Source of the DNA: JBCDGH01 sp038751365
Lineage (GTDB): Bacteria > Patescibacteriota > JACMRA01
DNA length: 56,676 nucleotides
Reading direction: 5' to 3'
NCBI GenBank assembly: GCA_038751365.1
Contig: JBCDGH010000003.1
Location: forward strand, 1 to 56,676
The position numbers and the translations under genes were made by a program. Shown here piece after piece: positions 7,855-19,509 of this stretch (position 1 is its first letter; every line of letters starts with the position of its first letter). The notes beneath the pieces are model-generated. The model saw only the letters and a program-made list of their open reading frames with translations, made no database searches and had not been told where the DNA came from.

Positions 7855-9085
7855 AAGATATACGGCAGCTCATTAAGGCTTGCGCATTATCTTTTGAACT
7901 AACTACATAGTCTACGTCTAAGCCTATAGAGTTAAGATTACTTATCATATCTTTCAACATATGGTGGTTATGCCTCCAAAGAATAATTCTCTCTTTTTTG
8001 TTGATTGTAATGACTTTATGAATTTTCTCGCTCAAAAACTCTATCTCTGTCTCATGAATAGGTTTTATTGAAATGATTCGAGATTTTGATATGTCATCAT
8101 ATATATACTCCGGCTCGTACATATCGCTACTTAAACCAAGCAACTCTGGTATCCAAGTACCTTGGTTTGGAATCTTAGCTTCTTCAGATTTACTTTCCTG
8201 AGTCCAAAAATCAAAATACGTTTTTGAATTCATTGACATTAGACTCTGCATTAGAATTAATTTGTCATTTTTACCTAAAGACTCCTTTATATTAAGTAAA
8301 GTTTTATCGAACTCTCTCTGGTTTTCTAAGGTTGTTTCAAGAAACAAAACAACATTTTTTATAGTTTTTTCAGTATCTAAACTATTGGTTAAATAAAAAA
8401 GTGTTTCATGTAACGATTGCTTATTTATGTCAACTAACTGAGTAGAAAAATCAACACTTTTACCAAACCAAAGTTTGAAGTTATCCTCTAATAAGCTTAA
8501 CATTTTTTGACTGATATCTACCCCAATATAATTACTTAATCTGTCATTTGATGTTAAATACTCAATAAAACTTTTCAATGTTCTACCATCACCAGTCCCT
8601 ATATCAATTAGGTTAATTTTTTCACTCTGGTTAAGTCTACCTATTAGAAATGGAATACTAGTGCTTAATAATTCAATGGTATTAGTTACTGTATTAACTA
8701 AATTTTCATTAATTGAACGATCTACATATTTAGACCAAATGCAGGCACCATTGTCAAAGTACGTATACTTGTGCGGTATTTCCTTATATGTCTCCAAGCT
8801 AGAAATAATTTCAGATACTTGACTGTCGTTAAAAATTTTAAAGAAAGAATCACTAACTCTAAGCTTTTTTAAATGGGTAGTCGGTCTATATTTTTCTCCA
8901 ATCTCTTTTAATCTATGGAGTTCGGCATCATTGTGTTGATTGTCAATAATCCTGACCTTATTCCCATTATTTATAGTTAATAGATTATTCTTGTTTTCTT
9001 TAGTGGCTTTAATCCACATAGTTACAGTCGAACTAGAAACATTATATTTTTTTGCTACTTCTGACAAATTTTTATAGGTCCTCAT
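7847..9085 (-). CDS. HTH-fused SAM methyltransferase, EgtD-like
   Basis: A 412-aa protein with an unusual fusion. Residues 5-27 (YKNLSEVAKKYNVSSSTVTMWI) form a helix-turn-helix. After a linker comes a domain with SAM motif I LIDIGTGDGRTL (159-170) and YIGVDIS (186-192), preceded by a YFDNGACIWSKY block like that before the Rossmann core of histidine N-alpha-methyltransferases (EgtD, Methyltransf_33). The segment NVVLFLETTLENQ matches the region after motif II. EgtD makes hercynine, but nothing else of ergothioneine synthesis is nearby, so the substrate is open. The HTH may let it bind DNA or be a leftover of a phage-type fusion. A promoter (9119-9147) lies just upstream, with a leader of about 27 bases. 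Confidence 0.6.
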   Translation of the reverse strand: MRTYKNLSEVAKKYNVSSSTVTMWIKATKENKNNLLTINNGNKVRIIDNQHNDAELHRLKEIGEKYRPTTHLKKLRVSDSFFKIFNDSQVSEIISSLETYKEIPHKYTYFDNGACIWSKYVDRSINENLVNTVTNTIELLSTSIPFLIGRLNQSEKINLIDIGTGDGRTLKSFIEYLTSNDRLSNYIGVDISQKMLSLLEDNFKLWFGKSVDFSTQLVDINKQSLHETLFYLTNSLDTEKTIKNVVLFLETTLENQREFDKTLLNIKESLGKNDKLILMQSLMSMNSKTYFDFWTQESKSEEAKIPNQGTWIPELLGLSSDMYEPEYIYDDISKSRIISIKPIHETEIEFLSEKIHKVITINKKERIILWRHNHHMLKDMISNLNSIGLDVDYVVSSKDNAQALMSCRISSK

Positions 9086-9118
9086 ACTCTACTATTTATA
9101 AAAGCTTGATTAGTTCAA

Positions 9119-9147
9119 AGTATGAAGTTTTAAGTACATATTGTCAA
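9119..9147 (-). promoter_or_regulatory. Promoter of the HTH-methyltransferase gene
   Basis: On the minus strand: TTGACA (complement of 9142-9147), 17-base spacer, CATACT (complement of 9119-9124; 4 of 6 matches). It lies in the only gap between this gene and the 3' end of the 23S gene, which runs in the same direction. Confidence 0.5.
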
Positions 9148-9205
9148 AATAGTTAATAGACCTTACAGCTGAATTCAAAGTATAATTTGTTTAATTCTTA
9201 AATTT

Positions 9206-9228
9206 CAAAAATTTAATAAAAATTAAAA
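9206..9228 (-). other. 3' half of the 23S rRNA processing stem
   Basis: This 23-base stretch just after the 23S 3' end is complementary to 12296-12318 just before the 5' end, with one mismatch. Such a stem brings the ends of pre-23S rRNA together and is the normal substrate of RNase III. It supports the 23S borders given here. Confidence 0.75.
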
Positions 9229-12295
<3,067 letters not shown>

Positions 12296-12318
12296 TTTTA
12301 ATTTTTAGTAAATTTTTG
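12296..12318 (-). other. 5' half of the 23S rRNA processing stem
   Basis: Pairs with 9206-9228 over 22 of 23 positions. The stem extends helix 1 of the 23S rRNA outward. Confidence 0.75.
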
Positions 12319-12426
12319 TAAATTATGAACTTACACAACACCCTTTATATTTTAAATGTGTCGTGCATTATATTTGAATCCAGCTGTAAATCTACTACTT
12401 TCTTCTAATATCTGTAGCATTTCAAA

Positions 12427-12454
12427 TAAATACATAGTTAGGCTCTCTTGTCAA
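12427..12454 (-). promoter_or_regulatory. Likely promoter of the 23S rRNA gene
   Basis: A perfect TTGACA on the minus strand (complement of 12449-12454) with TATTTA at 16-base spacing (complement of 12427-12432). It gives a pre-23S leader of about 120 bases. The -35 is strong and the -10 mediocre. The rest of the 12319-12531 gap holds no recognisable RNA or protein gene. Confidence 0.45.
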
Positions 12455-12531
12455 GAGGTAGTGATGATATTGAGTATTTACTAACAGACTTATTCTGCTA
12501 AATTCTTTATGCGTAATTTGACTAGCATAAT

Positions 12532-12957
12532 CTACCTAAACCCCATAGACATTTCTAGCTCAGACTCTACAGCTTTTAGCTCTAGATTTTCGACCTTATT
12601 AGTTATGAAGAGGTTGATTATAGAGTCAAGTAATTCTACATCACAACCCTCTTGATAGTATTTTAGTATTAGCTTATTTAACTGAGCGAACTTCAAGTAA
12701 TCTGAGTATTTGTACATTCTTACTAAAGTTTTAGTTTCTACTATTTCTTTCAAAATCCAGTTCTTTTTGGTTTTTATAGCATCAATTAGAATCAAATTAG
12801 AGCTATTAAGAAGATGTTTATATTTATACTCAGAAATACGCACTGGGAGCTTTATTGCGTCAAAATGAAAACTGCTTAGGTATTTTAAATAACTAAAACC
12901 TAACACTTCATCAGTATAAACAGATAAAGGTAAAATCCAGATTGATTTAGCTTCCAT
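12532..12957 (-). CDS. Small protein resembling a RecO N-terminal half
   Basis: A 141-aa protein I cannot name firmly. The layout recalls RecO: a beta-rich first third (SIWILPLSVYTDEVLGFSYLKYLSS), then an R-x-S-x-x-x-x-x-L motif (residues 40-49) and hydrophobic strands ending ILKEIVETKTLVRMYK, then helices. That matches the OB domain and start of the helical domain of RecO, which loads RecA in recombinational repair, but the protein is little over half of normal RecO and lacks the zinc cysteines. Similarity is weak and judged by eye. It sits upstream of the 23S gene and is divergent from the CAP gene by 48 bases. Confidence 0.4.
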   Translation of the reverse strand: MEAKSIWILPLSVYTDEVLGFSYLKYLSSFHFDAIKLPVRISEYKYKHLLNSSNLILIDAIKTKKNWILKEIVETKTLVRMYKYSDYLKFAQLNKLILKYYQEGCDVELLDSIINLFITNKVENLELKAVESELEMSMGFR

Positions 12958-13005
12958 AATGCTTGCTACAAAAAAATTTATATGGTATCATTTATGATGT
13001 AATCT

Positions 13006-13539
13006 ATGTTCACACGAGTTTTCTCAAAAAAATATTGGATTGTATTAGTAACTCTTACTACGAGCATAGCCGCTGTATCTGTATTCTCTTACTTATTAGT
13101 AGCTAGCAGTCAACAGAAAAACCAAGCTTTTGCTAACAGCTATACTAGAGAACAAATTATAACTGCTGTAAATAGTCGAAGGATCGACTCTAACTTAAAA
13201 CCTTTAATTCAAAACTCTAAACTAAATAGATCAGCGCAAGCTAAATCAGACGATATGATAAATTCTAACCCAAGCTATTTTTCTCATATCAGCCCAACAA
13301 ACAAAAAATGGTCAGATTTTATTATTGAAAGTGGCTATGACTATAAGACAGCGGGAGAAAATTTAGCAAATGGGTATGACTCAGTGAATATAATGGTTGA
13401 CTCTTGGATGCAATCACCATCACATAAAGAAAACATACTAAATAGTGGAGTAGAAGACACTGGAGTAGGGATATCTTATGGTAAACTAGATCAAAAACCT
13501 ACTATATTTGTTACTCAGCACTTTGGTAATCTTAACTAA
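13006..13539 (+). CDS. Secreted or anchored CAP/SCP-domain protein (YkwD type)
   Basis: A 177-aa protein with an N-terminal hydrophobic segment (about residues 9-31, KYWIVLVTLTTSIAAVSVFS onward) serving as signal peptide or anchor, followed by one CAP domain. Family marks are YFSHISP with the conserved His, GYDYKTAGENLANG, and SWMQSPSHKENILNSGVEDTGVGISY. CAP proteins are extracellular; bacterial ones have no single agreed activity, with roles proposed in lipid binding and surface interaction. The 3' end overlaps nusA on the opposite strand by 4 bases. Confidence 0.88.
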   Translation: MFTRVFSKKYWIVLVTLTTSIAAVSVFSYLLVASSQQKNQAFANSYTREQIITAVNSRRIDSNLKPLIQNSKLNRSAQAKSDDMINSNPSYFSHISPTNKKWSDFIIESGYDYKTAGENLANGYDSVNIMVDSWMQSPSHKENILNSGVEDTGVGISYGKLDQKPTIFVTQHFGNLN

Positions 13540-14630
13540 GTCACGATTTTTGGCGAGTAATCAGAATCTTCAAGTGTTTTTAAACTTAGAACCATGTCTA
13601 AAAGATCGCCAGCTAAGCGTATATTAACACCTCTTCTACCAACAGCTAGTGAAGCAACGTCAGGATAACAGTAAACATCTGCTGTCTTTCTATCTTCTGA
13701 TATCTCTACACGTTCTATTTCTGCAGGCTCTAAAGCGTCCGTTATCATTAATTCTAAGTCGTCAGGTCGATTCTCAATGATATCAATTTTTTCTTGCAAA
13801 GTGGTCGTGATTTCGCGCATCACGTTCATAATTCGAACATTTTTCCTACCTAAGATTGTACCCACAGGATCTACGCTTTCATCTTCATTAGCAGAAACTA
13901 AAATCTTACTTCTACTACCAGGTTCTCTAACAATCTTATCAATAGTGACTATACCTGCCTCTACCTCAGGAATCTCATTAGCTATGATAGCCTTAATAAA
14001 ATCAATATGTGATCTTGACAGCACAATGCGAGAATTCCCGTGAGCGTCCTCAGTTATATCTAAAATAATTGCTTTAACAACTTGACCAGGCTTGAATTTA
14101 TCTATTGGTAATAGATTTTCTCGGCTAATAAAACCAGTAGTTTGAGCTAACTTCACTGAATAACCCCCTTTCTTATAAAAATCTACCTCGACACTAACTA
14201 CCTCTCCAATCTTATCTTTGAATTGCTGCAGTACTTTAGTATGCCTGGCACTATTAATTGATTGAAACATCACTTGCCTAGCAACCTGCGCAGCAATTCT
14301 ACCAAATTCAATTTCTTGATCAATAACAACTTCACTTCTTAATACGTCACCTACTTGCGCACTAGGATCTGTGAGCTTGGCGTCAATTAAGTTAATCTCT
14401 CTACCAGGGTTTAGCAGTTCTTCAACTACAGTAATAGTTTCATATACAGAATATTTGCCTGAAATATCGTTAAACTTAGCCTCGTATGCTTTTTCTTTAT
14501 CACCAAGCTCTTTTCTATAGGCACTAGCAATAGCAACTTCAATCGCCTTAATAACTTCTTCAGCTTCTAGCCCTCGTTCTATACAAATTAGCTCAATTTG
14601 CTGTTTTAAATCATCTGAATTTAGAGACAT
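13536..14630 (-). CDS. nusA: Transcription factor NusA
   Basis: Binds RNA polymerase and modulates pausing, termination and antitermination. The 364-aa protein is the short form, ending after the KH domains and lacking the C-terminal acidic repeats of E. coli. Order: N-terminal RNAP-binding domain (about 1-125), S1 domain (about 135-205, GEVVSVEVDFYKKGGYSVKLAQTTGFISRENLLP), KH1 (about 205-280, with GRKNVRIMNVMREI) and KH2 (about 285-350, ending VGRRGVNIRLAGDLL). It is normally in rimP-nusA-infB-rbfA. Here it is alone, with infB 27 kb away. Confidence 0.95.
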   Translation of the reverse strand: MSLNSDDLKQQIELICIERGLEAEEVIKAIEVAIASAYRKELGDKEKAYEAKFNDISGKYSVYETITVVEELLNPGREINLIDAKLTDPSAQVGDVLRSEVVIDQEIEFGRIAAQVARQVMFQSINSARHTKVLQQFKDKIGEVVSVEVDFYKKGGYSVKLAQTTGFISRENLLPIDKFKPGQVVKAIILDITEDAHGNSRIVLSRSHIDFIKAIIANEIPEVEAGIVTIDKIVREPGSRSKILVSANEDESVDPVGTILGRKNVRIMNVMREITTTLQEKIDIIENRPDDLELMITDALEPAEIERVEISEDRKTADVYCYPDVASLAVGRRGVNIRLAGDLLDMVLSLKTLEDSDYSPKIVT

Positions 14631-14738
14631 ATAATAAATTTAATATTGTTAGAGTAAAAAAGCTCCGCGGGTGAGCGAAACTATCTATGCTAGTAACAGA
14701 GCATAATTTACTCACTTTTGTCAATTTACTAGTTATTG

Positions 14739-16286
14739 CTATCTAGCTGGTAAATACCCTAACGGATCTACACGAACTCCATTTACTTGTACTTCGAAGT
14801 GCAGATGAATTCCTGTTGAATAACCAGTGCGACCCATTTTACCTATCTGCTCTCCTTGACCAACTAACTGACCAGTGGATACGTAGACATGGCTCAAGTG
14901 AGCATATATAGTTACTAGACCATTACCATGATCAACTCTAACAAAATTACCATAACCGCCAGCTTCATAACCTACTCTGACAACACCTTTCTGCACAGAC
15001 TTGACCGGTGGAGCTGAAAAGTTAGCTATATCACAGCCACGGTGTATCCTAGAAAAGCATCTACTAATACTTCCAGTTGTAGGCCATATAAAGCCACTCC
15101 TAACAGTTTTATTACCTGAACTTGGTAGGCTCTCAGAGGGTGCTTTATAGGTAATAGATCTTGCAGCTAAATTCTTATTTCTTCTACTTCGAGCAATTGC
15201 CTGCTTTTGCGATTCCAGCAATTTGTTTCCTTGATCTATTTTGGCAAAATCAGATGTAGGTATCAAAACTAACGCTTCTTTATTAAAACCTGAAGTTTCA
15301 GTGTTGAAAATACTGATATTTTGTTCTTTGATTTTTTCTGCTGGAACAGAGTAAATTTTCTCTAACTTTTGAACAGTAGTATCATCCTGAGCATTAAAAA
15401 TGTACCCATCAACCCAAGGAATATATATTTTTTGACCCACTTCTAATTCTTCTTTAACATCGTTATTTAACTTTATAGTTTCAGGATTTAGACCAAATCT
15501 ATAGGCTACTTGTTGAAGACTATCACCATCTTGTACTTGGTACTTTGTTATTGCTTGAATTTGAGGTACGTCACTACTTACATATGGTGTAGCTAAAGCT
15601 GTCACTTTAGTATTACCGTCTATAAGAGGTAAATTTGACGATAGACTGTAGTTATCAATGAACTTAGATAGAAAGCTATTGGGAGTATTCGACAAATTAC
15701 TAAAGGCAGCACTATAATTCAAAAAACCAATAACAAAAAATACAACCCATGCTAAGTAAAACTTCTTGCTTACTTCTAGAACCAAACTCATTAGCCTCAG
15801 GGCTTTTTTTACCAAACTCTTGATGTCTAGCCTTACCTCCAACCACCATAGCTCGCGACCTTGAGAAGTTGAAAAAACTCTTATCAAATTCGCTAGCTTA
15901 TTTTGGATACCACTATATCTTTCAGGTAGTAGTAAAACTTGACCATAGGCTGATACGATAGCGGTGTAAGCTTGGTAAACAGTATTATGTATAACAGTAT
16001 TCAAAAAGCTTAGTAGGCACACCAGAAAAGTTCTACTTAAGACTACCAAGTTAGTTAAACCTTCCCAGGAGGTGACTATAACATTAGTAAGCTCTTTGGA
16101 AGACAGGTAGATAGGTAGTATATCTCCAAAAAGCGATACCGCCCTACTCACAGAGTTAGAGTCTATCAAGATAAAGTTAGGTTGATACAAGTAGCCTGAT
16201 GCTTTAGTACTTGTTTTCAACAGATTTTTTCCGAATTCTAAATTATTATATTTAGCTGTAGGATTTGAGATGAACTCAAAAGACAT
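14739..16286 (-). CDS. Membrane-anchored LysM/M23 metallopeptidase
   Basis: A cell-wall hydrolase of 515 aa. The first 170 residues are amphipathic helices without known homology. A membrane segment follows at about 176-191. A LysM domain lies at 248-290 (YQVQDGDSLQQVAYRFGLNPETI), then a weaker LysM-like repeat (297-345), a basic linker, and an M23 domain (about 398-515). Zinc and catalytic residues are intact: H415 and D419 (HRGCD), H463 (YAHLS), H494 and H496 (HLHFE). It should cut peptidoglycan cross-links outside the cytoplasmic membrane, in growth, division or attack on a neighbouring cell wall. The internal, not N-terminal, membrane segment is unusual. Confidence 0.9.
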   Translation of the reverse strand: MSFEFISNPTAKYNNLEFGKNLLKTSTKASGYLYQPNFILIDSNSVSRAVSLFGDILPIYLSSKELTNVIVTSWEGLTNLVVLSRTFLVCLLSFLNTVIHNTVYQAYTAIVSAYGQVLLLPERYSGIQNKLANLIRVFSTSQGRELWWLEVRLDIKSLVKKALRLMSLVLEVSKKFYLAWVVFFVIGFLNYSAAFSNLSNTPNSFLSKFIDNYSLSSNLPLIDGNTKVTALATPYVSSDVPQIQAITKYQVQDGDSLQQVAYRFGLNPETIKLNNDVKEELEVGQKIYIPWVDGYIFNAQDDTTVQKLEKIYSVPAEKIKEQNISIFNTETSGFNKEALVLIPTSDFAKIDQGNKLLESQKQAIARSRRNKNLAARSITYKAPSESLPSSGNKTVRSGFIWPTTGSISRCFSRIHRGCDIANFSAPPVKSVQKGVVRVGYEAGGYGNFVRVDHGNGLVTIYAHLSHVYVSTGQLVGQGEQIGKMGRTGYSTGIHLHFEVQVNGVRVDPLGYLPAR

Positions 16287-16358
16287 ATCTAGTTTGTTAA
16301 GCTAATAGCTGAACTTAATACTCAGCAAATTCTATTTAATGTTGAATAAGTTGTCAAA

Positions 16359-17150
16359 CTACAACCAGCTTTGCTGCCACATTCGTATCTGCTGGTGATT
16401 ACCAGACAAGAGTATATCGGGCACTTTCCACCCTTTCCAATCATATGGACGTGTATATTGAGGATGTTCTATTTTTGGCATAATGCTTTTTACCCAGTAA
16501 GAGTTATCAAATAAATTCCGGTCTCTCTCATGGTACTTGTCCGAAATTTTTGAAAATGAATCGTTATGGATTACACTCGGCTTCGTAACAAACCCAGGTA
16601 AAAGTCGCGAAACAGCTTCAACTAACGACATGGCTGCCACCTCGCCACCATTTAACACATAGTCACCTATTGATAATTCTAAATCTACACAATTACTCAA
16701 CCTCGCATCAAACCCTTCATACCTTCCACATAAAATATTCAGCTCTTTAAAACCACTCAGCCATTTAGAAGTACTTTGATTGAAGGGAAAACCTCTCGGC
16801 GTTAACATTATAGTAGCTTTCTCTACCTTATTATTAGCTAAACATTTACTATAAAACAATGAATTATTAGGTAAGTAGCTAACATTGGCTTGAGATTCAT
16901 TTTCAAACATTGTAGACACTGCTTCGTAGTGACTTAAGGCATCAAACACAGGATCTGCCTTTAAAACCATACCTGCACCGCCTCCATAAGGTCTATCATC
17001 GACTTGACGATAATTTCCAACTCCATAATCTTCTCTCCAATTACAGAAATCAAAGTTAATAATATTTTCACTTATTGCTCGAGCGATCAAGCTATGTTTT
17101 ATAAAGGATTCAAAGATGCCAGGGTGTAAAGTAAATATTCTATATAGCAC
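16359..17150 (-). CDS. trmD: tRNA (guanine-37-N1)-methyltransferase TrmD
   Basis: SPOUT methyltransferase that makes m1G37 next to the anticodon and prevents +1 frameshifting. It is 263 aa with the standard marks: RQVDDRPYGGGAGMVLKADPV (residues 48-68), the trefoil-knot SAM site LNILCGRYEGFDARL, and SIGDYVLNGGEVAAMSLVEAVSRLLPGFV, which carries the catalytic Asp. The tRNA-Pro (TGG) in this window has G37, a known type of substrate. The usual rpsP-rimM-trmD-rplS operon is absent. rpiB is divergent, with a 59-base gap. Confidence 0.96.
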   Translation of the reverse strand: MLYRIFTLHPGIFESFIKHSLIARAISENIINFDFCNWREDYGVGNYRQVDDRPYGGGAGMVLKADPVFDALSHYEAVSTMFENESQANVSYLPNNSLFYSKCLANNKVEKATIMLTPRGFPFNQSTSKWLSGFKELNILCGRYEGFDARLSNCVDLELSIGDYVLNGGEVAAMSLVEAVSRLLPGFVTKPSVIHNDSFSKISDKYHERDRNLFDNSYWVKSIMPKIEHPQYTRPYDWKGWKVPDILLSGNHQQIRMWQQSWL

Positions 17151-17209
17151 TAGACAACAAATTTAAAGATAATCACAATTTTGCCTAGGCAAAGCAAAGC
17201 TGTCAAAAT

Positions 17210-17629
17210 ATGATTTTACTAAGCAGTGACCATGCAGGTTTTGACTTAAAAGAAGCGCTGAAAGGGGAACTCAAAAAACAGAAACTAAAATTTGTGGATC
17301 TATCACCCCTTAGAGAAGATAATGATGATTATCCAGATGTTGCCAAAATTCTCGCCAAAAACATTAAGACGTCAGACTATGGCATAGCTTTATGCGGCAC
17401 TGGTCAAGGAGTCTGTATAGCTTTAAACAGGTTTCCTAATGTCAGAGCGGTTGCAACTACTGAGGTATCTATTCTAAAATTAAGTCGTAGTCATAATGAC
17501 ACTAATGTGCTTTGTTTACCAGGACGGTTTATCACAGCTAGTAAAGCTATTGAATTAATCCTAACTTTTCTTAATACAGAATTTAGTAAAGCTCCAAGAC
17601 ATATTAGAAGATTGCAAAAAATTAGTTAG
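17210..17629 (+). CDS. rpiB: Ribose-5-phosphate isomerase B
   Basis: Interconverts ribulose-5-phosphate and ribose-5-phosphate. It is 139 aa, near family length. The N-terminal SSDHAGFDLKE has the substrate-binding DHAG. The catalytic Cys62 is in GIALCGTGQG, and SHNDTNVLCLPGR holds the conserved His/Asn (H95, N96) and Arg. Together with transketolase it supplies ribose phosphate for nucleotides. The ATG at 17210 has no Shine-Dalgarno; tRNA-Glu follows with its own promoter. Confidence 0.95.
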   Translation: MILLSSDHAGFDLKEALKGELKKQKLKFVDLSPLREDNDDYPDVAKILAKNIKTSDYGIALCGTGQGVCIALNRFPNVRAVATTEVSILKLSRSHNDTNVLCLPGRFITASKAIELILTFLNTEFSKAPRHIRRLQKIS

Positions 17630-17630
17630 C

Positions 17631-17659
17631 TTGACAAGCATAGTTATAAAATGGTTATT
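17631..17659 (+). promoter_or_regulatory. Promoter of tRNA-Glu
   Basis: TTGACA (17631-17636), begun one base after the rpiB stop, with GTTATT at 17-base spacing (17654-17659). Transcription would start within a few bases of the tRNA 5' end at 17669. Confidence 0.55.
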
Positions 17660-17668
17660 CTTAGTAGA

Positions 17669-17743
17669 GGCGCTATCGTCTATCGGCTAGGACGCAGGAT
17701 TCTCATTCCTGTAAGCGGGGTTCGATTCCCCGTAGCGCTACCA
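17669..17743 (+). tRNA. tRNA-Glu (TTC)
   Basis: 75 nt with anticodon loop ATTCTCA, T-arm CGGGG-TTCGATT-CCCCG, A73 and an encoded CCA. The acceptor stem pairs fully if G1 wobbles with T72; bacterial tRNA-Glu normally has G1:C72, so this is a small deviation. The TCGTCTA D-arm entry is typical of Glu. Confidence 0.93.
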
Positions 17744-17789
17744 ACTTATATTAGGTTTAGTATAAGTAACACATATTCAAGAGTTTTGT

Positions 17790-19487
17790 ATGATTTATCT
17801 TAATGCCACGACTTTGAAAGTAGATTTAATAAGAACCTTAGAGAATGAAGCTGATAAAGCAGATAATCTATACCTAATAATCGACTCATTACCAACTTTT
17901 TTAAACACCCCAATTGCTTTCACAGTATTCAATTATCAGATTAGTAGGTACCCTAGAAAAGTTTACTGGTGGAGCTACAATCCTAGTCTGTTAGAGTTTC
18001 TTAAAGGTTGTACCGCCAACGTCTCTAAACCTGATTCTGCTAGTTATATTCAAGCAAACAAAAATAAGATAATACCCTATAATTCACTTTCTCCAGTAGC
18101 CTATGATAAGCAAAATGAGTCTGAGAACACGCTGTCTGCCAAAGACATAATGAGTGAGAATAAATACCAACCTCTAAATCTAATCCACGATCATAATTAC
18201 GTACATAACCCGGAAGAAACTTACTCCGAAGAAAAACAGGATTCATTGCCCGAAACTCAACTTGCTATAGATGAATCCCAAAACTTTGATACTTGGATAC
18301 AGAAAATTGAAGCCACAAAGAATGCTCTCTCGAGCTTAAAGATCAGCGATGCTACAGAAAATAAAGTAGTTTATAACAACAGAAGTTCTGCTAAGTTGTT
18401 TAGAATACTCACCCTATCTCTTATTTTAAGCCTGTCCTTTGCTTTAAGTATTGTTTTACTACCTGCAAAAGTATACACAATTGAGCTAGGCGCAGCAACC
18501 GAAGAAAGTAGTTCAAAACTTGAATTAGATATAAACGAATTTACCAAATCAACACATGTATTATCTGCGAATGCTGAAATCAAGCCACGAGGTACTAAAG
18601 AAGTTCCGACTGACCTCTCTATCGGTAAAGTAAGCCTATTCAATGATGGAAATAGACCAGTAAACTTAGATAATGGACTCTTTAGACTTGTGATTGATGA
18701 GAAGTATTACCAAGTCTTACCAGACTCAACTATACCCAAATCTTTTGCAATACCTCCCAAGACAGAAAGAGATGAGGATCTGAACTTTAGAATTCAAGCC
18801 CTAAACCCTGGAGATGAATACAATCTACCTGCAGATACGCGTTTTGATATAGTTAATTTGCAAGGAACTGGACGAAAAGTCTGCTCAGGATGCTACGCAA
18901 TCAGTACGACGGAAATTAAAAATTCTACTTTGAGTGGTGAGAATATTGTAACTGAGTATGACCAGTCATTTATAACCCAAAGCGTAGAAGCTAAACTTGC
19001 CCAACAAAGATCAAGCTTAATCAAAGATATACAAAAGGCTGAAGTTTTTACTGATGAAAATTGGTACAAGCATACTGAATCAAAATACAACTTTAGTCAT
19101 TCCTTAAATGAATCAACTGAGCTGCTGACCCTCGAAGCAGGTGTAACTACAAACATATATTACCTTACAAGAGTCCAGATCGAAGAGCAGCTAAAATCTA
19201 CGAATCAAGAGATTAATTCCTTTGGTGAGATATTTATTACCGAAATTGAGAATAACCCTCGTAATTCAGATTTAATAAAAGTCACTATCTTTTTTACATA
19301 CGAAACTGAAAACACATGTTTAGATAAACAAAAGTTTGTTTCTGAGTTATCTAAAGATAGTTTTGAAGAAGCCAAAAAGCAAATTTTGATTGATTGTCCC
19401 GAAGTTCTAAATATTGAAAGGAAAGATATTGGTCTTAATGTTCCTGGAGTTCCACAGAGGATTGACTTGAATGTCACTTCAAGCTAG
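17790..19487 (+). CDS. Membrane-anchored protein, baseplate J-like in its outer half
   Basis: A 565-aa protein of unknown role. Residues 1-200 look cytoplasmic and acidic, with a resemblance to a short P-loop-less Rossmann-type segment at the start and a disordered stretch at about 120-180. A single membrane segment lies at about 203-225. The outer part has IGKVSLFNDGNRPVNLDNGLFRLVIDEKYYQVLPDSTIPKSFAIPPKTERDE...NPGDEYNLPADT. This repeats the pattern of baseplate J/gp47-like proteins that many CPR genomes carry as membrane proteins. A CxxC (VCSGCY) sits near residue 370. Function is a guess. prfB follows 22 bases downstream. Confidence 0.5.
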   Translation: MIYLNATTLKVDLIRTLENEADKADNLYLIIDSLPTFLNTPIAFTVFNYQISRYPRKVYWWSYNPSLLEFLKGCTANVSKPDSASYIQANKNKIIPYNSLSPVAYDKQNESENTLSAKDIMSENKYQPLNLIHDHNYVHNPEETYSEEKQDSLPETQLAIDESQNFDTWIQKIEATKNALSSLKISDATENKVVYNNRSSAKLFRILTLSLILSLSFALSIVLLPAKVYTIELGAATEESSSKLELDINEFTKSTHVLSANAEIKPRGTKEVPTDLSIGKVSLFNDGNRPVNLDNGLFRLVIDEKYYQVLPDSTIPKSFAIPPKTERDEDLNFRIQALNPGDEYNLPADTRFDIVNLQGTGRKVCSGCYAISTTEIKNSTLSGENIVTEYDQSFITQSVEAKLAQQRSSLIKDIQKAEVFTDENWYKHTESKYNFSHSLNESTELLTLEAGVTTNIYYLTRVQIEEQLKSTNQEINSFGEIFITEIENNPRNSDLIKVTIFFTYETENTCLDKQKFVSELSKDSFEEAKKQILIDCPEVLNIERKDIGLNVPGVPQRIDLNVTSS

Positions 19488-19509
19488 CTTGTTTAAAGTG
19501 TAATAATAT

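Noticed and set aside
12319..12531. A 5S rRNA, 16S end or small RNA upstream of the 23S gene
   Set aside because: No 5S core motif, no 16S anti-SD region and no compact fold were seen in either flank.
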